64,000 bases of DNA from DUQW01 sp050953805. GTDB lineage: Bacteria > Bacillota_I > Bacilli_A > Acholeplasmatales > Acholeplasmataceae. The stretch spans positions 124,001-188,000 of the forward strand of contig JBMNNE010000001.1 in NCBI GenBank assembly GCA_050953805.1. The letters are read 5' to 3'. The notes under the pieces were generated by a model. That model did not search any database and was not told the origin of the DNA. It saw only the letters and a program-made list of their open reading frames with translations. The stretch's first letter is position 1, and each line of letters begins with the position of its first letter. Below, piece after piece: positions 25,716-34,201 of the stretch. Position numbers and translations under genes: made by a program.

Positions 25716-27143
25716 ATGAATAAAGAAAAATTAGTTAAAGATGTTACATCACGTGATGAAGATTTTGCCAAATGGTACACCGATTTATGTGTTAAAGCTG
25801 AATTAATGGACTATTCAAATGTTCAAGGATTTATTATTTATCGTCCTTATGGATATGCCATTTGGGAACAAATTCAAAATTATTTAAATCAAGAGTTTAA
25901 AAAAACCGGACACCAAAATGTATATTTACCATTAGTGATACCAGAATCACTTTTTCAAAAAGAAAAAGATCATATTGAAGGATTTGCTCCCGAGACAGCA
26001 ATCATTACTACTACCGGTGAAGATGATCTTTCTGAACGACTAATTGTCAGACCAACTTCTGAAGTTTTATTTGCTGATCATTACGCTAAAATAATTAAAT
26101 CTCATCGTGATTTACCAGTTTTATATAACCAATGGTGCAGTGTAGTTAGATGGGAAAAAACTACCAGACCATTTTTAAGAGGTAAAGAATTTTTATGGCA
26201 AGAAGGTCACACTGCTCATGCTACTAAAGAAGAAGCGATGGCTGAAACCTTACAAATGTTAAATATCTATGATAATTTAGGAAAAGAATTATTGGCAATT
26301 CCATTCGTTACCGGAAAGAAAACCGATAAAGAAAGATTTGCAGGTGCTGATGAAACTTATACTATTGAAGCACTTATGCACGATGGAAAAGCGTTACAAT
26401 CTGGCACTTCTCATTACTTTGGAAACGGCTTTGCAAAAGCGTTTAACATTTTATATCAAGATGAAAATAATCAAGAAAAACCAGTCTATCAAACCTCTTG
26501 GGGAGTTACAACTCGTTTAATCGGAGCCGTAATTATGGTTCATGGAGATGATGAGGGATTGGTCCTTCCACCACGATTAGCACCGATTCAAGTTGTCGTA
26601 ATTCCAGTCCAAAATCAAAAAGATGTCGTCATTAATCATATTCCAAAAGTTGAAGAAATTTTAAAGGAAACTAACTTAAGATATAAAATTGACAATAGTG
26701 ATCGCCGACCTGGATGGAAATTTAGCGAGTATGAAATGAAAGGCGTGCCCTTAAGAATTGAGTTTGGTCCACGCGATATTAAAGAGGACCATGTTATAGT
26801 CGTTAAAAGAAATACTAGAAAAAAATTAATAGTTCCACTTAAAGACTTAGCTTCTACTCTTCCTATATTAATCAATGAAATTCATGATGAAATGTATCAA
26901 AAAGCAAAATCTCATTTGGATTCAAATATTCGAGTAGCAACAACCTACGATGAATTTAAACAACATCTTGAATTAGGCGGATACGTTAAAATGAGTGTTC
27001 ATGGTGAAGAAGGCGAACTACTTGTTAAAGAAGATACTGGAGCCTCCGCTAGAGTTATTGTAGAAGGCGATTTAGTTACTAAGGTTTGTCCAGTAACTAA
27101 TAAAGAAGCAAACATTACCCTATTATTTGCAAGAGCTTATTAA
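25716..27143 (+). CDS. proS: Prolyl-tRNA synthetase, short (eukaryote/archaea-like) type
   Basis: The class II synthetase charges tRNA-Pro. This is the 475-residue ProS type 3 without the bacterial INS editing domain. Motifs are VYLPLVIPESLF, RPTSEVLFADHYAKII and RWEKTTRPFLRGKEFLWQEGHTAHAT (motif 2 region), SGTSHYFGNGFAKAF and TTRLIGAVIMVHGDDEGLVLPPRLAP (motif 3), then an anticodon-binding domain and a C-terminal zinc-like domain (CPVTNKEANITLLFARAY). The start at 25716 is preceded by AAGGTG; GTG at 25707 would overlap the cvfB stop. A terminator follows. Confidence 0.95.
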   Translation: MNKEKLVKDVTSRDEDFAKWYTDLCVKAELMDYSNVQGFIIYRPYGYAIWEQIQNYLNQEFKKTGHQNVYLPLVIPESLFQKEKDHIEGFAPETAIITTTGEDDLSERLIVRPTSEVLFADHYAKIIKSHRDLPVLYNQWCSVVRWEKTTRPFLRGKEFLWQEGHTAHATKEEAMAETLQMLNIYDNLGKELLAIPFVTGKKTDKERFAGADETYTIEALMHDGKALQSGTSHYFGNGFAKAFNILYQDENNQEKPVYQTSWGVTTRLIGAVIMVHGDDEGLVLPPRLAPIQVVVIPVQNQKDVVINHIPKVEEILKETNLRYKIDNSDRRPGWKFSEYEMKGVPLRIEFGPRDIKEDHVIVVKRNTRKKLIVPLKDLASTLPILINEIHDEMYQKAKSHLDSNIRVATTYDEFKQHLELGGYVKMSVHGEEGELLVKEDTGASARVIVEGDLVTKVCPVTNKEANITLLFARAY

Positions 27144-27161
27144 TCAATATATTTTTATCGA

Positions 27162-27192
27162 AAAGAGGTTGCACTAGGCAACTTCTTTTTCT
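27162..27192 (+). terminator. Intrinsic terminator after proS
   Basis: Stem AAGAGGTTGC/GCAACTTCTT with one G-U pair and a T run, 18 bases after the proS stop. Confidence 0.8.
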
Positions 27193-27281
27193 TATTAATA
27201 AGTCTATTCGGTCACTTATATCTTTAAGATTTTCGTTTTATCCAATAAAAGAACAATTATTTTAAGTAAATTATAATTCCG

Positions 27282-27323
27282 AGTTTATAATTGTTTTTAT
27301 AAACTTACAGTTTATGTTATAAT
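27282..27323 (+). promoter_or_regulatory. Promoter region of the second EF-G gene with inverted repeat
   Basis: A TATAAT box lies at 27318-27323. Just upstream a nine-base inverted repeat AGTTTATAA/TTATAAACT (27282-27290 and 27297-27305) covers the -35 area, followed by a related AGTTTAT copy. It looks like an operator or DNA-bending site; no regulator is known. Confidence 0.4.
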
Positions 27324-27370
27324 TTATATATAAAGTGTAAACGTTTTAGCATTTAAAATATACTATTTAG

Positions 27371-27426
27371 AAAGGAGAGCATACAAACATTTTTAAGATG
27401 TATTAAGTATGCAAATGGTTAAATGA
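27371..27426 (+). promoter_or_regulatory. Leader with distant ribosome site, hairpin and three-codon minigene before EF-G
   Basis: AAAGGAG (27371-27377) is far from the EF-G ATG at 27423. Between them arms GCATAC (27379-27384) and GTATGC (27407-27412), with inner ACAT/ATGT pairing, would form a hairpin that brings the ribosome site next to ATG GTT AAA TGA (27415-27426). That minigene's stop overlaps the EF-G start in ATGA. Confidence 0.55.
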
Positions 27427-29480
27427 AAGACTATCAATCAAAACAAATTCGTAACATCGTCGTTATCGGACACCAAGGTTCAGGTAAAACGACACTTACA
27501 GAATCAATGCTATATGTTGCTAAAAACATCAGCAAAAAAGGCGAGGTTGAAAAAAAGAGTACAGTTTCCGACTTCATGCCTGAGGAGCAACAAAGACTTT
27601 CAAGTTTATCGACATCATTAATCCCTGTGGAATATGATGGTTATAAACTTAATTTTTTAGATACTCCTGGTAATGATGAATTTGTTGGTGAACTTCATCA
27701 AGCATTAGCCGTTGTGAAAGGCGCTGTAATTATTATTGATGCCACTAGTGGTGTTCAAGTAGGAACCGAAAGAGTATGGAAAGAGGTTCGTAAAAGAAAA
27801 ATTCCTACCGTTATTTTTATCAATAAAATGGATAAAGAAAACATTAAATTTGATGATTTATTAAAAGAAATTGAAGAAAAACTAGGCAGTGAAGCAGTTC
27901 CTTTTGCGATTCCAATTGGAAAAGAAGATAATTTTGAAGGATATGTCGATGTTGTTGATATGAAAGGTTATTCTTTTACTTCTGGTAATAGAACTGAAGT
28001 TGAGGTATATCCAGATAATCAAGCTCGTGCCGAAGAATTAAATACCATAATTTTAGAAGCAGTTGCTTCTACTAGTGAAGAATTATTAGAATTATACTTC
28101 TCTGGTGAAGAAATTACTAAAGAACAAATGTCTCAAGGCTTAAAAAATGCGATGATTAATGGTGAATTAGCTCCAATTATGATCGGTAGTGCTACTAAAG
28201 ATATTGGAGTTCAAACATTGTTAGACATGATGATTAACTACTTGCCAAGTCCTGATTCATTAAAACCACTTAAAGGTGTTAATCCGCGTACTAATGAAGA
28301 AGTCGTAAGAAACACCAACGATAATGACCCTTTTTCAGCTTACGTTTTCAAATCATCAGTTGACCCTTTCCTAGGTGTAATCAACTTAGTTAAGGTAAAC
28401 TCTGGAACATTAGTTCAAGGTCAAGACATTGTTGTAACTAATCGTGGTGAATCTAAAAAGGTTGGACAAATGTTTGGTTTAAGAGGAAAGAACCAATTAC
28501 CAGTTGAAAAAATTCACGCTGGTGATATCGTTGCAGTTAATAAATTAGATTTATTTACTGGTGATACTTTAAGTGATCCTAGAAGTCAAGTTTTATTTGA
28601 ACCAGTTCCAATTGTTACTCCTGTTATCTATGTAGCGATTGTTCCTAAAAATCGCCAAGACGAAGATAAAATTTCAGGAGCACTTCAACGCTTAAACTTA
28701 GAAGATCCGACTTTTGAGATTAGAAGAAATAAAGAAACTTCTCAATTATTAGTTGGTGGCCAAGGGATGACCCACTTGACATATATTTTAGACAAGATGA
28801 AATCAATGTTTAAAGTTGATGTTGATGTTGAAGACCAAAAAATTGTTTATCGTGAAACTATTACTAGAAAAGTTGAAGCTGAAGGTAAACATAGAAAACA
28901 ATCAGGTGGAGCAGGACAATATGGACATGTATTTATTAGATTTGAACCAAGTCAAGAAACTTTTGAATTTCACGAGGAAATTTTCGGTGGTTCCGTTCCT
29001 AAAAACTATCACCCTGCTGTTGAAAAAGGATTACAAGAAACTTTTGAACGCGGACCACTAGCTGGATTCCCAGTTGTTCAAGTTAAGGCAACCCTCTACG
29101 ATGGATCATATCACTCAGTTGACTCGAATGAAATTTCGTTTAAAATGGCAGCAGCCCTTGCCTTTAGAGATGCTGTCGCTAAAGGTGCTGGAGCAACTAT
29201 TCTTGAACCAATTATGAAAGTAAGCGTAACAATTAAAGACCAATATGTTGGGGATGTCATGGGTGACATCAATAAACGTCGTGGTCGCGTCTTAGGAATG
29301 GATCAAGGTCAAGGTGAACAAATTATTAATGCGGAAATTCCTGAAGCTGAAATCGTGAAATATGCGATTGATTTAAAAGCGATGACTCAAGGTTCTGGCT
29401 CATTTACTAGAGAATTTTTACGTTATGAGGAAGTACCGGCTCATCTAATCGATAGAATTATCCAAGAATATAAAGAGTAA
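27423..29480 (+). CDS. fusA2: Second elongation factor G-like GTPase (FusA2 type)
   Basis: A 685-residue translational GTPase with the EF-G domain order. G1 is GHQGSGKTT (residues 16-24), switch II/G3 is LDTPGNDEF, G4 INKMDKEN; domain IV contains QSGGAGQYGHVFIRFEP and the end has MGDINKRRGRVLGMDQGQGEQIINAEIP. The start MKDYQSKQIRNIVVIGHQGSGKT and variant switch I (EQQRLSSLSTSLIPVEY instead of RGITI) are typical of the EF-G II/EF-G-like group rather than the canonical fusA of the str operon. The precise role (translation, ribosome recycling or stress) is unknown for this group. No rpsL/rpsG/tuf are near. Confidence 0.87.
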   Translation: MKDYQSKQIRNIVVIGHQGSGKTTLTESMLYVAKNISKKGEVEKKSTVSDFMPEEQQRLSSLSTSLIPVEYDGYKLNFLDTPGNDEFVGELHQALAVVKGAVIIIDATSGVQVGTERVWKEVRKRKIPTVIFINKMDKENIKFDDLLKEIEEKLGSEAVPFAIPIGKEDNFEGYVDVVDMKGYSFTSGNRTEVEVYPDNQARAEELNTIILEAVASTSEELLELYFSGEEITKEQMSQGLKNAMINGELAPIMIGSATKDIGVQTLLDMMINYLPSPDSLKPLKGVNPRTNEEVVRNTNDNDPFSAYVFKSSVDPFLGVINLVKVNSGTLVQGQDIVVTNRGESKKVGQMFGLRGKNQLPVEKIHAGDIVAVNKLDLFTGDTLSDPRSQVLFEPVPIVTPVIYVAIVPKNRQDEDKISGALQRLNLEDPTFEIRRNKETSQLLVGGQGMTHLTYILDKMKSMFKVDVDVEDQKIVYRETITRKVEAEGKHRKQSGGAGQYGHVFIRFEPSQETFEFHEEIFGGSVPKNYHPAVEKGLQETFERGPLAGFPVVQVKATLYDGSYHSVDSNEISFKMAAALAFRDAVAKGAGATILEPIMKVSVTIKDQYVGDVMGDINKRRGRVLGMDQGQGEQIINAEIPEAEIVKYAIDLKAMTQGSGSFTREFLRYEEVPAHLIDRIIQEYKE

Positions 29481-29492
29481 TCTAATTTAGTG

Positions 29493-29512
29493 CACCTATT
29501 ATTATATAGGTG
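29493..29512 (+). promoter_or_regulatory. Hairpin covering the ribosome-binding site of the zinc-ribbon gene
   Basis: Arms CACCTAT (29493-29499) and ATAGGTG (29506-29512) with a six-base loop. The second arm contains the Shine-Dalgarno AGGTG, so translation could be masked until the hairpin opens. Confidence 0.5.
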
Positions 29513-29518
29513 ATAATC

Positions 29519-29863
29519 GTGAAATGTTTAAAATGTAATGAACCAATAATTATTAATAAAACTTTTAAAAATATTTTTGATATAAAATATCAAGCCCTTT
29601 GTAATAAGTGTGAAAGACAGTCGATTTATAACTATTATTATGAAGTTATACCTATTAATAGTGGTGTGATCCACCATTATTATTTAAAATCTAAAATGAT
29701 TACTGCCGAACCACAAATTGATCAATTTTTATTAGAAAACTTTTACAAATTTGCTTTATTTAAAAATTTACCTATCTTATATTTTGATACATTCACCGAA
29801 GAAATATATGAAATGCTAGACACCTTTAATATAGGTGACCTATTAATCATAACTATCAATTAA
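29519..29863 (+). CDS. Hypothetical zinc-ribbon protein
   Basis: About 114 residues, not recognised. Two CxxC knuckles near the N-terminus (KCLKCNEP and ALCNKCERQ) form a probable zinc ribbon; the remainder is soluble and aromatic-rich (FDIKYQ, YNYYYEVI, HHYYLKS). GTG at 29519 is chosen because AGGTGAT lies 6 bases upstream; an in-frame GTG at 29510 adds three residues but has no ribosome site. It sits 12 bases before hpf, the place where comF-type genes with N-terminal zinc ribbons stand in many Firmicutes; it may be a remnant or replacement of one, but it has no helicase or phosphoribosyltransferase domain. Confidence 0.6.
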   Translation: MKCLKCNEPIIINKTFKNIFDIKYQALCNKCERQSIYNYYYEVIPINSGVIHHYYLKSKMITAEPQIDQFLLENFYKFALFKNLPILYFDTFTEEIYEMLDTFNIGDLLIITIN

Positions 29864-29875
29864 GGAGGTTAAGTT

Positions 29876-30430
29876 ATGAACTTTGAAGTATTAGGAAAAG
29901 GCGGATTCGTGCCTAGTAAGCCAATTGTTGATTATGCTGAAAAAAGGATGGCAAAAGTAATTAAATTACTTGGCGAAGAAAATATTAATGATGTCCGTGT
30001 TCTTTGTAAAGTATACAAAGACCACCACAAAGTTGAAATTACAGTCTTCGCAAAAGAACTAGTATTAAGGGCGGAAACACCAGAATTTGATATCTACGCT
30101 GCAATTGATAAATCAATTGATCGCTTAGTCAGACAAATTCATCGTCACCGCGAAAAATTACAAAACCATCTTGATAAAACTAAATTTGGTGAATTTACTC
30201 ATCAAGAATTAGATGTTGAATCATTAGAAAAAGAGGTTTTAGCTTCACAATTAGTGAAAAATAAAAAAATCGAGTTAAGACCAATGACTACTGAAGATGC
30301 TATTCATGCGATGGAATTAACTGATCACGACTTCTACATCTTCTTAGATTCTGAAACTGGAAGAACCAATGTAGTTTATCGTCGTGAAGATGGCGATTAC
30401 GCTGTAATTGAAACTAAACCAATTGAATAA
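29876..30430 (+). CDS. hpf: Ribosome hibernation-promoting factor, long form
   Basis: A 184-residue long HPF that dimerises 70S ribosomes to inactive 100S particles in stationary phase. The N-terminal S30AE domain (about 1-100) includes VEITVFAKELVLRAETPEFDIYAAIDKSIDRLVRQIHRHRE; a linker leads to the C-terminal dimerisation domain (about 125-184) with KKIELRPMTTEDAIHAMELTDHDFYIFLDSETGRTNVVYRREDGDYAVIE. AAGGAGG precedes the ATG. It ends at a terminator. Confidence 0.95.
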   Translation: MNFEVLGKGGFVPSKPIVDYAEKRMAKVIKLLGEENINDVRVLCKVYKDHHKVEITVFAKELVLRAETPEFDIYAAIDKSIDRLVRQIHRHREKLQNHLDKTKFGEFTHQELDVESLEKEVLASQLVKNKKIELRPMTTEDAIHAMELTDHDFYIFLDSETGRTNVVYRREDGDYAVIETKPIE

Positions 30431-30434
30431 AATT

Positions 30435-30457
30435 AAAGGGACCGATGGTCCCTTTTT
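30435..30457. terminator. Terminator between convergent hpf and sodA
   Basis: Stem AAAGGGACC/GGTCCCTTT with a three-base loop and T run; usable on both strands. Confidence 0.85.
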
Positions 30458-30473
30458 ATTTGAAAAAATTTAT

Positions 30474-31079
30474 TTACTTGACACTATTAAATAATTCCTC
30501 GACTTTGTTCCAGTCAATTACATGCCAAAATGCTGAAACATAATCCGCTCTACGATTTTGATATTGCAAATAATATGCATGCTCCCAAACATCAATGGCT
30601 AAAATTGGTGATCCTAAGTTGAGTGGTGTGTTTTGATTTGGTGTTCCAAGTACTTCTAATTTTCCTTCATGATTAACAATTAACCAAGCCCAACCGCTAC
30701 CAAACTGTCCTTTCGCAGCATTGTCGAATTTAACTTTCATTTCATCAAATGATCCAAAATCACGGTTAATCGCTTCCATTAATTTGCCTTGTGGTAAAGC
30801 GCCATTATTCACTTTTAGCAATTGCCAAAATAATGTATGGTTATAGTGCCCACCACCATTATTGATAACAGTTTGTCTAATATCAGCTGGTATTAAGCTT
30901 GGATCAGTTAACATTTCTTCTAACGATAATTTAAATTCAGGGTGTTTCTCTAAAGCAGCAATCAAATTATTAATATAAGCTTGATGGTGTTTAGTATGAT
31001 GAATTTCCATCGTTCTAGCATCGATGAATGGCTCTAATGCATCATAAGCATAATTTAATTTAGGTAATACATATTTCAT
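30474..31079 (-). CDS. sodA: Superoxide dismutase (Mn/Fe)
   Basis: The enzyme converts superoxide to oxygen and hydrogen peroxide in the cytoplasm. It has 201 residues with all four metal ligands: H27 (EIHHTKHHQAYINNL), the HYNHTLFW histidine, and the aspartate and histidine of DVWEHAYYLQYQNRR. QFGSGWAWLI is typical; a choice between Mn and Fe cannot be made safely. It is monocistronic and divergent from ktrB. Its presence points to contact with oxygen despite the fermentative operon. Confidence 0.96.
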   Translation of the reverse strand: MKYVLPKLNYAYDALEPFIDARTMEIHHTKHHQAYINNLIAALEKHPEFKLSLEEMLTDPSLIPADIRQTVINNGGGHYNHTLFWQLLKVNNGALPQGKLMEAINRDFGSFDEMKVKFDNAAKGQFGSGWAWLIVNHEGKLEVLGTPNQNTPLNLGSPILAIDVWEHAYYLQYQNRRADYVSAFWHVIDWNKVEELFNSVK

Positions 31080-31219
31080 TATTTATTTCTCCTTTATTTA
31101 TAATTTTTATATCTATTATCATTATAATAGATAATTAGAAAAAATACAAATAAATTGCTTTATTGTGAAATTACTCTAAATTGTGATAAAATTAATTATC
31201 AATTAATATAGGTATCCAT

Positions 31220-32605
31220 ATGAAACAAACACTAATTAAAATAAAAAATATCTTATTTAAAAATTATCCACGAACATTTTTTACCATCTATTTATTATTT
31301 GGTTTATTAGGTGGATTTATTTTATGGTTGCCTTTTTCTCATAAAGAACCACTTAATTTTTTAGATGCTCTTTTCATTTCAATTTCGGCAATGTCAACAA
31401 CTGGTCTAACTCCAGTCAATTTAACTAGTACTTTTACTATCTTTGGTAAGATTGTCATTATGTTAATTATGCAAGTTGGTGGTATGGGAATTTATATGTT
31501 AATTGCGAACTTTTGGATATTTAGTGGTAAAAAGATCGGAATTAGCGAACGAGCTATGTTAGCTGCTGAACAAAATGTTATTTCGATTAAAGGAATCATT
31601 AAAAATGTAAGACATGTTTTTTTAGTTATGATTTCAATTCAAATACTGTCTTTTATTTTTATGTCAACTTTCTTTTATTTTAGTGAAGCTGTTGGTACTT
31701 TAACTGTCGGTGAATCAATTTTAGAGGCGATGTTTTTAACTACCGCCTTATTTATGAATGCTGGATTTGATATTTTTAAAGGTGGTGTCGTTTTTGCCAA
31801 CTTTTTAGATTATGAACATTATGTAATTATCTTAATTTCTATGTTACTTATTTTTATCGGTGGAGTCGGCTTTATTCCAATTAGTGAAACTATTGATTGG
31901 ATCAAAGCCAAATTTAAAAAAGAGGAATTTAAATTTTCATATGTTTCTAAATTATTATTTTTCTCTCATTTAGGGCTTTGGCTCTTAGGAGGCATTATGT
32001 TTTATTTACTAGAATTTAATGGAATCTTAAGAGATTATACTTTCCTCCAGGGAATAACAGCATCATTTTTTACTTCTATTTCTGCAAGAAGTGCTGGATT
32101 TGATATCTTTATTAATAAGATTGGGGCATTAACTCCAGCCTCTAAACTATTTTTAACACTATTAATGTTTATTGGAGCAAGTCCCAATTCTACTGGCGGT
32201 GGAATTAGATTAACTACGGCATTATTGGTTGTTGCTGGGATTGTTAAATTTGGACTTAACCGAGCCCAAACTAAAATTGGTAAAAGAGCTTATAAAGAAA
32301 ACACCGTTTTTAAAGCGATGGTCGCTTTGATTTCGGCGTTATCATTAATTTTAATTGCAGTGTTTATCATCTCTTTAGTCGAAAACGTTAATGTATTCGA
32401 TGCAACTTTTGAAGTAACATCAGCCTTTGGTACGGTTGGCTATACTAATGGGCTAACTGCTACTGCCGGAATTTTCAGTAAAATAGTCTTAATTATTGTT
32501 ATGTTTATTGGTAGAATTTCCATTGTTACCATGTTATCAGTCTTTGATTTTAAAAAGCGTAAACAAGAATTCTTACTTACCGAATTTGATTTAATGGTTA
32601 GTTAA
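31220..32605 (+). CDS. ktrB: Potassium uptake protein, KtrB/TrkH family
   Basis: A 461-residue membrane channel/transporter with four MPM (membrane-pore-membrane) repeats for K+ (or Na+-coupled K+) uptake. Selectivity-filter regions are seen as AMSTTGLTPVN, LFMNAGFDIF, ARSAGFDIF and AFGTVGYTNGLT, and the gate helix region as IGASPNSTGGGIRLTT. No ktrA-like nucleotide-binding regulator is adjacent. The 3' end overlaps the convergent rqcH end by 15 bases. Confidence 0.92.
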   Translation: MKQTLIKIKNILFKNYPRTFFTIYLLFGLLGGFILWLPFSHKEPLNFLDALFISISAMSTTGLTPVNLTSTFTIFGKIVIMLIMQVGGMGIYMLIANFWIFSGKKIGISERAMLAAEQNVISIKGIIKNVRHVFLVMISIQILSFIFMSTFFYFSEAVGTLTVGESILEAMFLTTALFMNAGFDIFKGGVVFANFLDYEHYVIILISMLLIFIGGVGFIPISETIDWIKAKFKKEEFKFSYVSKLLFFSHLGLWLLGGIMFYLLEFNGILRDYTFLQGITASFFTSISARSAGFDIFINKIGALTPASKLFLTLLMFIGASPNSTGGGIRLTTALLVVAGIVKFGLNRAQTKIGKRAYKENTVFKAMVALISALSLILIAVFIISLVENVNVFDATFEVTSAFGTVGYTNGLTATAGIFSKIVLIIVMFIGRISIVTMLSVFDFKKRKQEFLLTEFDLMVS

Positions 32606-34105
32606 AATATCATTATTAACTTCATTAATATAAATTGTTTTATAGTTAGTATAAGTTGTTTTAAAAGTTGATGATTTTCTAACTTTACTTACATATCTAA
32701 CTAAAGTATAATCAACTGGGATATTAGTAGAATATTTATAACTCGAGTAGAAAGCTGCATATTGTGCAGCTTTTTCAATGATTTTAGAAGAAACCTCTCC
32801 TTTTATAATGACATGAGCTCCAGTTCCAGCTTTAACATGGAGCCACAAATCATCATTTTTAGCAATTTTAGAAAAAATGTATTCGTTTTGTTTACTGTTT
32901 TTTCCAACAAAAATTTGTGCTCCTAAATATTCTAATTTAGTAATATTTGGCTCATCTTTTTTTCTTCTTCTCGAAGTTTTATATTTGTAACCATAATCCG
33001 CTAGCAATTCAGCAAAATCATTTAGTTCACTATCATTATTCAAATAATCTAAAGTTTTAGATAGTTCTTCAAAAATGTCTAATCTTATATTGGATTTAAT
33101 TATCTCATCTTTAACATAGCTAATTCCTGATTTACCTTTTTTATATTGAGCATAAAAATTTTGCGCATTTTCATTTAAAGTTAAATTCACATCTAATGGA
33201 ATTGAATTAAAGTGAGAAGTTTTTAAATTTAAATCTTGACCTGATCCATAAATTTGATCAGCTATTTCTTTTAAACTAATACTTCTTTCGTGTTTTTTTA
33301 AATCTTCTTCTAATTTAATTAATTTATTTTGAATTTTATTAATTTCTGATTTAATAAATCTTTCATATGGTTTTTTATTTACTTTTTTCAATACTTTCAA
33401 ATCACCAATTAAACTAGATAAAGTATCATAATATTTTAAATGATCAGTATCAAATAAGTTAAACCAATAAAATTGATTATTATCTAAATTTTTAACTGGA
33501 TTAATCAAATAATTATTTAGATCGGTATTATTACGAGATAAATAACTAGCCAATAACGGTGAAACTCCTAAAAAACGATCTTTAATTTCATCAACTTTTA
33601 AATTAGCAGTCAGTTCGTTATTTAAGAGCTTTTTCTCACTTTTATCAAATTCGTATAAAACATTAGGTAAAATTGTCTTTCCTGCTAAATCATGAATTAA
33701 TCTAAAAGCCGAAATGATTTTATCATTTTCAGTTAAGATTAAATTAAAGTTTCTTCCATATGCTTCTAATATTAGTTTCTTTTCAACTAGTCCTTTAATT
33801 AAATCAATTCCTTGAAATTCAAAAACAACAATTCGATCAAGGGAAATTTGGTTAATTTCCCTTAATTTATAATTAAGTAAGTGTTTTCTAAGTAAAACTA
33901 AAAAATCATTATCATTACTGACAACAACTTCATCTGATAAATAAAATAATCCTGATTGTTGGCTCGTAGTAAAAGTGAGGTATTCTCTTCCTAATTTAAA
34001 TTGAAGATAATTATCATCCCCTACGATTTTATCAACTCTTTTATTAATAATTTTCGGTTTTATTTCTAAAATCATTTTTGAAATAAAATAACCATCAAAA
34101 GCCAT
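32591..34105 (-). CDS. rqcH: Ribosome quality-control protein RqcH (NFACT family)
   Basis: RqcH binds stalled 50S-peptidyl-tRNA complexes and adds C-terminal alanine tails that mark nascent chains for decay. The 504-residue protein has the NFACT-N start MAFDGYFISKMILEI and RVDKIVGDDNYLQFKL, a helix-hairpin-helix (GVSPLLASYLSRN), a coiled-coil (KLIKLEEDLKKHE) and NFACT-R with DDLWLHVKAGTGAHVIIKG. It is somewhat shorter than the ~570-residue Bacillus homologue. ATG at 34105 follows AGAGGTG. Older annotations call the family fibronectin-binding protein. Confidence 0.9.
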   Translation of the reverse strand: MAFDGYFISKMILEIKPKIINKRVDKIVGDDNYLQFKLGREYLTFTTSQQSGLFYLSDEVVVSNDNDFLVLLRKHLLNYKLREINQISLDRIVVFEFQGIDLIKGLVEKKLILEAYGRNFNLILTENDKIISAFRLIHDLAGKTILPNVLYEFDKSEKKLLNNELTANLKVDEIKDRFLGVSPLLASYLSRNNTDLNNYLINPVKNLDNNQFYWFNLFDTDHLKYYDTLSSLIGDLKVLKKVNKKPYERFIKSEINKIQNKLIKLEEDLKKHERSISLKEIADQIYGSGQDLNLKTSHFNSIPLDVNLTLNENAQNFYAQYKKGKSGISYVKDEIIKSNIRLDIFEELSKTLDYLNNDSELNDFAELLADYGYKYKTSRRRKKDEPNITKLEYLGAQIFVGKNSKQNEYIFSKIAKNDDLWLHVKAGTGAHVIIKGEVSSKIIEKAAQYAAFYSSYKYSTNIPVDYTLVRYVSKVRKSSTFKTTYTNYKTIYINEVNNDILTNH

Positions 34106-34139
34106 CAAATCACCTCTTTTATTATATCACGGATAATTA

Positions 34140-34182
34140 CTATAAATAAAATGGCACTTTAATCCGTTTGGACTAAGTGCCA
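34140..34182 (-). terminator. Terminator after the His-tailed membrane protein gene
   Basis: Arms GGCACTT/AAGTGCC (34153-34159 and 34175-34181), followed on the minus strand by a T-rich run. It lies between this gene and rqcH. Confidence 0.6.
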
Positions 34183-34201
34183 TAATATAATTTTTTCTAG
34201 A

